This document shows, one piece after another, positions 1-5,474 of a stretch of DNA of 5,474 nucleotides. The stretch comes from Silanimonas sp965368785 (GTDB taxonomy: Bacteria > Pseudomonadota > Gammaproteobacteria > Xanthomonadales > Xanthomonadaceae), in NCBI GenBank assembly GCA_965368785.1, contig CBDUOG010000100.1, forward strand, positions 1 to 5,474. The letters run 5' to 3'. The notes under the pieces were generated by a model. The model had not been told where the DNA came from. It made no database searches and saw only the letters and a list, made by a program, of their open reading frames with translations. How positions within the stretch are numbered: the stretch's first letter is position 1; every line of letters begins with the position of its first letter. The position numbers and the translations under genes are program-made.

Positions 1-50
1 TGTTGGTTTTCTGAGCTGTACTCAGGGCGATTCAGGCGGAAGCGCTTTTG

Positions 51-70
51 GCCCTCGTCGCCACGAGGGC
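51..70. repeat. Perfect 8-bp inverted repeat (hairpin) without a U-tract
   Basis: GCCCTCGT (51-58) and ACGAGGGC (63-70) are perfect reverse complements around the 4-base loop CGCC, so either strand could form a very GC-rich hairpin. Neither side is followed by a run of T on its own transcript strand, so this is not a textbook intrinsic terminator. It lies in a stretch (1-179) where I see no convincing gene. It could be the end of a transcript entering from the left, a processed RNA stem, or a dispersed intergenic repeat unit. The structure is seen directly; its role is unknown. Confidence 0.6.
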
Positions 71-179
71 AAATACACGCATCGAATGCAATTCAAATAA
101 ACGAAAAAATGTGGGCGTCACGAATTATCCAGGAGTGCCCAAGAAGATCTGCTAAAGCGGGAAATCAGACAACAAAACA

Positions 180-205
180 AAAAACCCCGCTGTCGCGGGG
201 TTTTT
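180..205 (-). terminator. Intrinsic terminator downstream of etfA, probably bidirectional
   Basis: The arms AAAAACCCCGC (180-190) and GCGGGGTTTTT (195-205) pair perfectly around the 4-base loop TGTC. Read on the minus strand the stem is followed by a long T-rich tail (complement of the A-rich bases 171-184), starting 25 bases after the etfA stop codon. This is a classic Rho-independent terminator for the etfBA operon. The plus strand also has a T5 run after the GC stem, so it could stop transcription arriving from the left as well. Confidence 0.93.
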
Positions 206-230
206 CGGCGGAAAGGAGCTATCTACAATT

Positions 231-1166
231 TTAGAGTGCCGCCTCGAGCTCCGGAACAATCGCGAATAAATCGCCGACCAGGCCAATGTCGGCAATTTCG
301 AAGATCGGTGCATCCGGGTCTTTATTGATTGCGACAATCGTGCCGGCGTCTTTGATGCCGGTGATGTGCTGAATTGCGCCGGAAATACCGATGGCGATGT
401 ACAGCTCGGGCGCGATAATTTTACCGGTTTGTCCGACCTGCATATCGTTGGGCACATAGCCTGCATCGACGGCTGCGCGCGAGGCGCCTACGCCGGCACC
501 CATTTTGTCAGCCAGCGAGTAGATGATGTCGAACTTTTCCGCCGAGCCCAGAGCGCGACCACCGGAGACCACTTTGGCCGCTGATTGCAGGTCGGGCCGA
601 TCCGATTTGCCTTGCTCCAAATTCACAAAGCGCGTGTGGCCCGGTACGGCAACCGTGGAACTGATGCTTTCCACGCTTGCATTGCCGCCGTCAGCCGCCG
701 CCGGCCATGAGGCGGTGCGTACGGTAGCAACAACAATGTTACCCTCAGGAACGCCCACATCAATGATCGCATTGCCGGCATAGATCGGCCGCTTAAAGCT
801 GCGTGGGCCATCGACCTGCATTAAGTCGCTGACCTGGCCGACACCCAGAAGTGCCGCCACGCAGGGCATTAGGTCTTTGCCGAAGGTCGTACTTGGGCCG
901 AGTACGTGGCTGTAGTTTTTTGCGATGTCGGCAATTTGCGGTGCCAGCACTTGCGCAAGCGCATGGCCATTTTCACCACGCGAAAGCGCCAGTACTTTCG
1001 CCACGCCTTCAATTGCAGCGGCTTGTTCGGCAACGGCCGCCGCATCGGCGTCCAGAACCAATACGTCAATGTCACCACCGATCGCGGTGGCGCAGCTGAC
1101 GCAGCGGGCGGTGGAGGCATTCAGCTGGCCGTTCAGATGTTCAGCGATGATCAGAATTTTGCTCAT
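231..1166 (-). CDS. etfA: Electron transfer flavoprotein alpha subunit
   Basis: This 311-residue protein is the FAD-binding subunit of the soluble ETF heterodimer. ETF accepts electrons from acyl-CoA dehydrogenases and related flavin dehydrogenases and passes them to ETF:ubiquinone oxidoreductase at the membrane. The N-terminal alpha/beta domain starts MSKILIIAEH. The C-terminal FAD-binding domain shows SGGRALGS (201-208), GASRAAVDAGY (227-237), QVGQTGKI (243-250), the family signature region LYIAIGISGAIQHITG (255-270) and the end motif AINKDPDAPIFEIADIGLVG (279-298). Length is normal for the ordinary respiratory ETF, with no ferredoxin or other extension of the kind some bifurcating forms carry. 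The ATG is placed by GAGGAGT (complement of 1172-1178), a strong ribosome binding site overlapping the etfB stop. The gene follows etfB after 10 bases and ends in the terminator at 180-205. The preferred dehydrogenase partner cannot be read from this window. Confidence 0.97.
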   Translation of the reverse strand: MSKILIIAEHLNGQLNASTARCVSCATAIGGDIDVLVLDADAAAVAEQAAAIEGVAKVLALSRGENGHALAQVLAPQIADIAKNYSHVLGPSTTFGKDLMPCVAALLGVGQVSDLMQVDGPRSFKRPIYAGNAIIDVGVPEGNIVVATVRTASWPAAADGGNASVESISSTVAVPGHTRFVNLEQGKSDRPDLQSAAKVVSGGRALGSAEKFDIIYSLADKMGAGVGASRAAVDAGYVPNDMQVGQTGKIIAPELYIAIGISGAIQHITGIKDAGTIVAINKDPDAPIFEIADIGLVGDLFAIVPELEAAL

Positions 1167-1171
1167 AGTAG

Positions 1172-1178
1172 ACTCCTC
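1172..1178 (-). promoter_or_regulatory. Ribosome binding site of etfA, overlapping etfB stop
   Basis: The minus strand reads GAGGAGT here, near-ideal for pairing with the 16S 3' end, five bases before the etfA ATG. It overlaps the etfB TGA (complement of 1177-1179), so ribosomes finishing etfB stop on the etfA initiation site. This fits balanced output of two subunits that assemble 1:1. Confidence 0.85.
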
Positions 1179-1923
1179 AGACCAGGCCTTTAGTTTTGAG
1201 TGCAGCCACTAACTCAGCCACATCTTTAACCATGACGCCTTTGCTGCGTTTTGCCGGCGGCGTGTATTTATTGATGGTGGTTTCTGCGGCAACATCGACG
1301 CCCAGATCGGCAAACGCGATGGATTCCATCGGCTTGGATTTGGCTTTCATGATGTCGGGCAGTTTGATGAAGCGCGGCTCGTTCAAGCGCAAGTCGGTAG
1401 TGATGACCGCCGGCAAATCAACCTCAAGGGTTTCCAGTCCGGCATCCACTTCGCGGGTGACGCTGGCCTTGCCATCAGCAACGCTGAGTTTGCTGGCGAA
1501 TGTTGCCTGCGGCCGACCCCATAATGTCGCCAGCATTTGACCGGTCTGATTGGCGTCATCATCGATCGCCTGCTTGCCGAGCAAAACAATGTCCGGCGTT
1601 TCTTTTTCGATCAATTTGAGCAGAGCGCGCGCGGCAGTCAGTGATTGGATCGGCTGATCGCAAACCACATGAATTGCGCGGTTGGCACCCATGGCCAAGC
1701 CATTGCGCAAATGCGCCTGGGCATCGGCTGGCGCAATCGTTGCAACGATTACTTCGGTGGCGATACCTTGGTCCCGCAGACGCAGGGCCTCTTCCAGTGC
1801 GATGTCATCAAACGGGTTCGGTGAAAGCTTTACGCCTTCAGTAACCACGCCGCTGCCATCGGGCTTTACTTGGACTCGGACGTTATAGTCAACGACGCGC
1901 TTATAGGCGACGAGAATCTTCAT
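1177..1923 (-). CDS. etfB: Electron transfer flavoprotein beta subunit
   Basis: This 248-residue protein is the small, AMP-binding subunit of ETF. It pairs with EtfA and carries the loop that docks onto partner dehydrogenases. Visible family features are the start MKILVAYKRVVDYNVRV, the NPFDDIALEEALRLRD segment (36-51), the nucleotide-binding stretch GKQAIDDDANQTGQ (116-129), and the conserved signature and recognition-loop region TDLRLNEPRFIKLPDIMKAK (176-195). The C-terminal arm that wraps around EtfA is present, so the protein looks complete. The ATG at the complement of 1921-1923 is supported by AGAGGAA (complement of 1931-1937), 7 bases upstream. It is the first gene of the etfBA operon; a promoter candidate lies at about 1982-2011. 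The sequence resembles the general respiratory ETF rather than a specialised paralogue, which is inference from overall motif agreement. Confidence 0.97.
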   Translation of the reverse strand: MKILVAYKRVVDYNVRVQVKPDGSGVVTEGVKLSPNPFDDIALEEALRLRDQGIATEVIVATIAPADAQAHLRNGLAMGANRAIHVVCDQPIQSLTAARALLKLIEKETPDIVLLGKQAIDDDANQTGQMLATLWGRPQATFASKLSVADGKASVTREVDAGLETLEVDLPAVITTDLRLNEPRFIKLPDIMKAKSKPMESIAFADLGVDVAAETTINKYTPPAKRSKGVMVKDVAELVAALKTKGLV

Positions 1924-1930
1924 CAGGGAT

Positions 1931-1937
1931 TTCCTCT
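1931..1937 (-). promoter_or_regulatory. Ribosome binding site of etfB
   Basis: The minus strand reads AGAGGAA seven bases before the etfB ATG, a good Shine-Dalgarno match at standard spacing. It fixes the etfB start, in agreement with the conserved MKILVAYKR N-terminus. Confidence 0.8.
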
Positions 1938-1947
1938 ACAGATTTCG

Positions 1948-1971
1948 CCCCGTGGCCTGAACTGGCCGGGG
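1948..1971 (-). other. GC-rich hairpin in the predicted etfB mRNA leader
   Basis: On the minus strand CCCCGGCC pairs with GGC...CGGGG: an outer 5-bp stem (1948-1952 with 1967-1971), an inner 3-bp stem (1955-1957 with 1964-1966), a 2-base bulge and a 6-base loop. If transcription starts a few bases after the -10 candidate at 1982-1987, this forms near the 5' end of the etfBA mRNA. There is no following U-tract, so it is not an obvious attenuator, and the etfB ribosome binding site (1931-1937) stays outside the stem. A protective 5' stem is one possibility; chance pairing in GC-rich DNA is another. Confidence 0.4.
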
Positions 1972-1981
1972 TGATCGGCTA

Positions 1982-2011
1982 ATTCTACCTTTTTTGCGGG
2001 GTTTCGCCCAA
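1982..2011 (-). promoter_or_regulatory. Candidate sigma-70-type promoter for etfBA
   Basis: On the minus strand TTGGGC (complement of 2006-2011) and TAGAAT (complement of 1982-1987) are 18 bases apart. The -10 element matches 5 of 6 consensus positions, the -35 only 3 of 6. The predicted start would give a leader of roughly 50 bases with a good ribosome binding site. It was found by eye and is not tested. Confidence 0.45.
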
Positions 2012-2041
2012 TCCGCAGAACATGCCCTAAAGCCAGCCGGC

Positions 2042-2053
2042 CCCGTTTACGGG
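2042..2053. repeat. Short palindrome upstream of manC (possible operator)
   Basis: CCCGT and ACGGG are perfect inverted arms around TT. The site lies 32 bases before the manC start and directly abuts a weak -10-like TATGCT (2054-2059). It could be a small regulator half-site pair, but a 5-bp arm is short enough to occur by chance. Confidence 0.3.
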
Positions 2054-2064
2054 TATGCTAAGCA

Positions 2065-2077
2065 CCTGATAATCAGG
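2065..2077. promoter_or_regulatory. Perfect 13-base palindrome covering the manC ribosome binding region
   Basis: CCTGAT and ATCAGG are perfect inverted arms around a single A. Allowing one bulged G, the pairing extends outwards to CACC and GGTG (2063-2080). The right arm contains the AGGG of the manC Shine-Dalgarno (AGGGTGA, 2075-2081, four bases before the ATG). As DNA it could be an operator; as RNA a stem with loop TAA would partly hide the ribosome binding site. GATAAT (2068-2073) inside it resembles a -10 box but would leave almost no leader, so I do not call it a promoter. Confidence 0.4.
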
Positions 2078-2085
2078 GTGAAATC

Positions 2086-3498
2086 ATGATTTTTCCAGTC
2101 ATCTTAAGTGGCGGCAGCGGGACCCGGCTTTGGCCTTTGTCGCGACAAAACTACCCGAAGCAGTTTTTGCCGCTGACCGGCGAGGATTCGTTGTTTCAGC
2201 AAACCGTGCAGCGCGTTCAAGGGCTTAAGCGCGCTGCGCCACCGATTGTCGTATGCAGCCATGAGCATCGCTTTATGGTCGCCGAACAATTGGCTGGTTT
2301 GGGCGTGCAAAACCCTCGAATTCTGCTGGAGCCCATGCCGCGGAACACTGCGCCGGCAATCTGCTTAGCGGCGCTGGACGCGGTTGCCCGTGATCCTGAA
2401 GCGCTGTTGTTGGTGCTGCCCGCAGATCACCGGGTCGGCAAGCCGCACGCGCTAATCGCGGCGGTCGAGCAAGCCGAGTCATTTGCCGCGCAGGGCTGGC
2501 TGTTTAGTTTCGGTATTCAGCCGACCCAGCCGGAGACCGGTTTCGGTTATCTCAAGCAGGGGGCCGCTCTGGCACCCGGTGTGTTTCAAATTTCGCAATT
2601 CGTCGAAAAGCCCGACCTCGCACATGCGCAACAGTACCTGGCTAGCGGTGAATACTTTTGGAATGCCGGAATATTTTTATTCCGGGCTGATCGCTATTTA
2701 GCTGAAATAAAGCAACACGAGCCGACGATGTTAGCCGCTGCCGAAGCAGCTTTGACTCTGGCAAAGGTCGATCTCGATTTTGTTCGCGTTGATGAACAGG
2801 CCTTTTCCAAGTCGCCAAGTAATTCAATCGACTATGCGGTGATGGAAAAGACCGAGCGTGCCGCCGTGGTGCCGGTCGATTGTGACTGGAGCGATATCGG
2901 TTCGTGGTCGGCGGTGTGGGATATCGGCGAAAAAGATGCCAGCGGTAATGTGGCCAGCGGCGATGTCATTTCGGTCGATACACAGAATGCCTTGCTTTAT
3001 GCGGTGGGTGATCGGCTGCTGGCGACGGTCGGCGTGCATGATGTGGTGGTGGTCGATACCGCGGATGCAACATTAGTGGCGCACCGAAGCCGGGTGCAGG
3101 AAGTCAAGGCGCTGGTGGATGCACTGAAAGCGGCTGATCGCACTGAGCACATTGTGCATCGCAAAGTATTTCGGCCCTGGGGCAGCTATGACAGCGTTGA
3201 TCGTGGTGAACGCTTTCAGGTCAAGCGTATCGAAGTAAAACCCGGCGCGGCCTTGAGTCTGCAAAAGCATAAGCATCGCGCCGAGCACTGGATTGTTGTA
3301 TCCGGTGTGGCAGAAGTCACCTGCGATGAGCGCGTCTTCACCTTAAACGAAAACGAAAGTACGTTTATTCCGAAGGGCAGCGTGCATCGTTTACGCAATA
3401 CCGGGACTAAGTCTCTGGAGCTGATTGAAGTACAATCGGGCGACTACTTAGGCGAAGACGATATTGTGCGACTTGAGGATACATACGGACGTGCTTGA
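2086..3498 (+). CDS. manC: Bifunctional mannose-1-phosphate guanylyltransferase / mannose-6-phosphate isomerase
   Basis: This 470-residue type II enzyme (also called AlgA, CpsB or XanB in other species) makes GDP-mannose from mannose-1-phosphate and GTP and interconverts fructose-6-phosphate and mannose-6-phosphate. The N-terminal nucleotidyltransferase domain shows the pyrophosphorylase signature GGSGTRLWPLSR (9-20) followed by YPKQFL (23-28), then LPADH (111-115), FVEKP (172-176), WNAGIF (192-197) and DWSDIGSW (267-274). The C-terminal cupin isomerase domain shows FRPWGSY (362-368), the metal-site stretch LSLQKHKHRAEHW (390-402) and IPKGSVHRLRN (428-438). Both domains look intact and the length is normal. 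The ATG has a modest ribosome binding site (AGGGTGA, 2075-2081). The gene diverges from etfBA and its last codons overlap cysD, so it heads an operon with sulfate activation genes. GDP-mannose feeds alginate, colanic acid, O-antigen or other polysaccharides; which one applies is not shown here. Confidence 0.96.
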   Translation: MIFPVILSGGSGTRLWPLSRQNYPKQFLPLTGEDSLFQQTVQRVQGLKRAAPPIVVCSHEHRFMVAEQLAGLGVQNPRILLEPMPRNTAPAICLAALDAVARDPEALLLVLPADHRVGKPHALIAAVEQAESFAAQGWLFSFGIQPTQPETGFGYLKQGAALAPGVFQISQFVEKPDLAHAQQYLASGEYFWNAGIFLFRADRYLAEIKQHEPTMLAAAEAALTLAKVDLDFVRVDEQAFSKSPSNSIDYAVMEKTERAAVVPVDCDWSDIGSWSAVWDIGEKDASGNVASGDVISVDTQNALLYAVGDRLLATVGVHDVVVVDTADATLVAHRSRVQEVKALVDALKAADRTEHIVHRKVFRPWGSYDSVDRGERFQVKRIEVKPGAALSLQKHKHRAEHWIVVSGVAEVTCDERVFTLNENESTFIPKGSVHRLRNTGTKSLELIEVQSGDYLGEDDIVRLEDTYGRA

Positions 3499-4402
3499 AT
3501 CGAATCATCTGAGTCATCTTGACGTCCTTGAGGCGGAAGCAATCTATATATTGCGTGAGGCGCGTGCGCAGTTTGAGCGCCCGGTTTTGCTGTACTCCAT
3601 CGGAAAGGACTCGACGGTTTTACTTCACCTGCTAAAAAAAGCTTTTGCGCCGGGTCTACCGCCGATTCCGCTGCTGCACATTGATAGCACATGGGAATTC
3701 CAAGACACCTATCGCTTCCGTGATGCGGTGCCTGCCAAGCATGGTGTGGAGTTGCGCGTGCATATCAATCAGGAAGGCCTGCAACAAAACATCGACCCGT
3801 TTGAGCATGGAGCGGCAATTCACACCGACGTCATGCGTACCCAGGGTCTACGACAGGCTCTCGACTTAGGCAAGTACGATTGTGCGATTGGCGGGGCGCG
3901 GCGCGATGAGGAAAAATCGCGCGCCAAAGAGCGTATTTTTTCCTTCCGCAATGCACAGCATCGCTGGGAGCCGCGCAATCAGCGGCCTGAGCTGTGGAGC
4001 CTGTTTAACGGACGTATAGGTCCGGGCGAGAGTGTTCGTGCATTTCCCTTATCGAACTGGACGGAGCTCGATGTCTGGCTCTACATTCTGCGCGAAAACA
4101 TTGAATTGCCGGCACTGTACTTTGCTCAGAGCAGACCGGTGGTGTCGCGAGATGGATGCCTGATCATGGTCGACGATGAACGTATGAAGCTACGTGCCGG
4201 TGAGACGGTCACGGAGAAAATGGTTCGCTTCCGGACGCTGGGTTGCTACCCGTTTACCGGTGGTGTGGAGTCGAATGCGGCAGACGTGGCGGATATCGTC
4301 GCTGAATTGTTGCTGGCAAAAACATCGGAGCGCCAGGGGCGGGTGATTGACCACGATACGAGTGCATCAATGGAAGCCAAAAAGCTAGAGAGCTATTTTT
4401 GA
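3491..4402 (+). CDS. cysD: Sulfate adenylyltransferase subunit 2 (ATP sulfurylase small subunit)
   Basis: CysD is the catalytic subunit of the heterodimeric ATP sulfurylase. It makes APS and pyrophosphate from ATP and sulfate, driven by GTP hydrolysis in CysN. From the GTG at 3491 it has 303 residues, about the length of the E. coli protein, and the N-terminus (HLSHLDVLEAEAI) lines up with it. Visible motifs are the PP-loop SIGKDS (36-41), HIDSTWEF (63-70), GGARRDEEKSRAKERIFSFR (134-153), QRPELW (164-169), FPLSNWTELDVW (185-196), RFRTLGCYPFTGGVESNA (246-263) and TSERQGRVID (278-287). The frame is also open upstream to a TTG at 3464, which would add 9 unconserved residues and lengthen the overlap with manC. 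I prefer GTG 3491, preceded by GAGG (3475-3478) at a rather long 12-base spacing. It overlaps the manC stop by 8 bases, pointing to translational coupling. CysD can serve cysteine synthesis or sulfation through PAPS. Confidence 0.96.
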   Translation: MLESNHLSHLDVLEAEAIYILREARAQFERPVLLYSIGKDSTVLLHLLKKAFAPGLPPIPLLHIDSTWEFQDTYRFRDAVPAKHGVELRVHINQEGLQQNIDPFEHGAAIHTDVMRTQGLRQALDLGKYDCAIGGARRDEEKSRAKERIFSFRNAQHRWEPRNQRPELWSLFNGRIGPGESVRAFPLSNWTELDVWLYILRENIELPALYFAQSRPVVSRDGCLIMVDDERMKLRAGETVTEKMVRFRTLGCYPFTGGVESNAADVADIVAELLLAKTSERQGRVIDHDTSASMEAKKLESYF

Positions 4403-5474
4403 TGAGCGTTACGGCAGAAGAAAAAATGCGGCAATTACTGGAGAGCGTCGAGGCAAAGCAGCGCCTGCGCTTTATCACCTGCGGTAGCGTAGACGACGGC
4501 AAAAGCACGGTTATTGGCCGCTTATTGTTTGACTGCAAACAGATTGCCGATGATCAGATTCAAAATCTGCTCAAGGACAGCATAAAGCACGGCACCCGCG
4601 GGGATCAGCCCGATTACGCCTTGTTAGTGGATGGCTTGTCCGACGAGCGCGAGCAGGGCATAACCATTGATGTGGCGTATCGGTATTTTTCAACGCCCAA
4701 GCGCAGTTTTATCGTTGCCGATTGTCCGGGTCATGAGCAGTACACGCGAAATATGGCGACCGGCGCATCGCAGGCGGATGTTGCCGTGGTTCTGGTGGAT
4801 GCCCGTAAAGGATTGCTCACTCAGACCCGCAGGCATTCGTTTATCGTTTCGCTGTTCGGCGTACGCCAAATCATTCTGGCTGTGAATAAGATGGACTTGG
4901 TCAATTACAGCCAGTCCGTGTTTGACTCAATTGCTGAGCAGTATCGAAGCCTAGTTAAAGGATTTGGTGTTGAGCACGTAGAATGCGTACCGGTCTGCGC
5001 AATTCACGGTGAAAACCTCGTGTCCGGCTCGGAGAACATGCCTTGGTATCAGGGCCCGAGTTTGCTCAGTGTGCTTGAGCAGATATCCGTGCACACAAAG
5101 GCCGCACCGCCTTCGCCGCGTCTATTAGTGCAGCGAATCAATCGGCCCAATTCAGAGTTTCGTGGATTTTCCGGCGCACTGATCAGTGGCGAACTGAATG
5201 TCGGTGATGCCGTGTGCGTGCAGCCATCGGGCCGCCGCAGCGAAATCACCCAGATATTACGCGGCGACACATCGGTTACAGCAGCCGCAAATGGCACAGC
5301 GGTGACCGTGTGTCTGGCTGATGAAATTGATGTGGTTCGTGGCGATGTGATCTGCTCGGTCGATGATCCGCTCAAAAGCAGCGATCAATTCGCGGTGCAT
5401 TTGCTGTGGATGAGCGATGAGCCCTTGTATCCGGGACGCAGTTATTGGCTGCAGTTGGGCACCCGGCGGGTGCC
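4402..5474 (+). CDS. cysN: Sulfate adenylyltransferase subunit 1 (GTPase), 3' end cut by window
   Basis: CysN is the elongation-factor-like GTPase that pairs with CysD and drives APS formation. The reading frame is open from the ATG at 4402 to the window edge, giving 357 residues of a family usually near 475, or longer when fused to APS kinase (CysNC/NodQ type). Motifs seen are the P-loop GSVDDGKST (28-36), EREQGITIDVAYRYFST (82-98, switch I region), DCPGHEQYTRNMATGAS (107-123, G3), DARKGLLTQTRRHSF (133-147) and NKMD (162-165, G4). The G5 position reads CAI (199-201) where SAL is usual. A second barrel domain follows, with INRPNSEFRGFSG. The ATG overlaps the cysD stop by one base (TGATG), so the two are coupled; a weak GAGAG lies about 9 bases upstream. 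Whether a C-terminal CysC kinase is fused cannot be seen. Confidence 0.95.
   Translation, partial: MSVTAEEKMRQLLESVEAKQRLRFITCGSVDDGKSTVIGRLLFDCKQIADDQIQNLLKDSIKHGTRGDQPDYALLVDGLSDEREQGITIDVAYRYFSTPKRSFIVADCPGHEQYTRNMATGASQADVAVVLVDARKGLLTQTRRHSFIVSLFGVRQIILAVNKMDLVNYSQSVFDSIAEQYRSLVKGFGVEHVECVPVCAIHGENLVSGSENMPWYQGPSLLSVLEQISVHTKAAPPSPRLLVQRINRPNSEFRGFSGALISGELNVGDAVCVQPSGRRSEITQILRGDTSVTAAANGTAVTVCLADEIDVVRGDVICSVDDPLKSSDQFAVHLLWMSDEPLYPGRSYWLQLGTRRV

Noticed and set aside
2..100. Open frame entering from the left that contains GDSGG, the trypsin-type serine protease motif, and stops at TAA 98-100
   Set aside because: Only 19 residues follow GDSGG, too few for a trypsin C-terminus; the usual next proline is serine; and the frame runs through the perfect hairpin at 51-70. 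Probably chance, though sequence to the left would settle it.
1..234. Plus-strand frame 1 open across the whole left end (1-234)
   Set aside because: It passes straight through the etfBA terminator, has no family resemblance, and no start codon with a ribosome binding site. It reads like non-coding sequence.
152..466. 104-codon minus-strand open frame overlapping the etfA end
   Set aside because: It lies mostly in another frame of etfA and crosses the terminator at 180-205; its composition is serine- and arginine-rich, as expected of an out-of-frame shadow.
289..939. Repeated GTCGGCAATTT within etfA (about 289 and 927)
   Set aside because: Both copies encode similar short peptides (EIADI and QIADI) in the same gene; a short coincidental repeat, not a functional element.
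2046..2073. TTTACG - 16 bases - GATAAT as a manC promoter
   Set aside because: The implied transcription start would fall within a few bases of the ATG, leaving out the ribosome binding site, and the elements sit inside the palindromes. A promoter further upstream, such as one using TATGCT at 2054-2059, is as likely, so none is called.
5049..5375. 108-codon minus-strand open frame
   Set aside because: It is antisense to the well-conserved cysN frame and shows no recognisable motif.

Overview
The window looks like ordinary chromosome of a proteobacterium, most likely a gammaproteobacterium. The gene set is standard, the DNA is moderately GC-rich by eye (not computed), and the CysD and CysN proteins closely resemble the enterobacterial forms. 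Genus cannot be told. No tRNA, rRNA, CRISPR array, insertion sequence or phage gene is visible, and I see no clearly undescribed system.

Left part (1-1923): after about 230 bases without a convincing gene comes a strong intrinsic terminator at 180-205, then the minus-strand pair etfB-etfA (transcribed from 1923 down to 231). They encode the two subunits of electron transfer flavoprotein, which carries electrons from acyl-CoA and other flavin dehydrogenases towards the quinone pool. A 10-base gap and a strong ribosome binding site that overlaps the etfB stop codon mark a two-gene operon. A plausible sigma-70-type promoter and a leader hairpin lie upstream of etfB.

Middle (1924-2085): a 162-base divergent intergenic region serving etfBA on one side and manC on the other. 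It holds two short near-perfect palindromes just upstream of manC, one of which covers the manC ribosome binding site.

Right part (2086-5474): a tightly packed plus-strand operon. manC encodes a bifunctional mannose-1-phosphate guanylyltransferase/mannose-6-phosphate isomerase that makes GDP-mannose. It overlaps cysD by 8 bases, and cysD overlaps cysN by 1 base; cysN runs off the window. CysD and CysN form the GTP-driven ATP sulfurylase that makes adenosine 5'-phosphosulfate (APS). Translational coupling of a GDP-mannose enzyme with sulfate activation is the most interesting feature here. It suggests that the activated sulfate may serve a sulfated mannose-containing (or GDP-mannose-derived) surface or exopolysaccharide rather than, or as well as, cysteine synthesis. 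That reading is inference and depends on genes beyond 5474.
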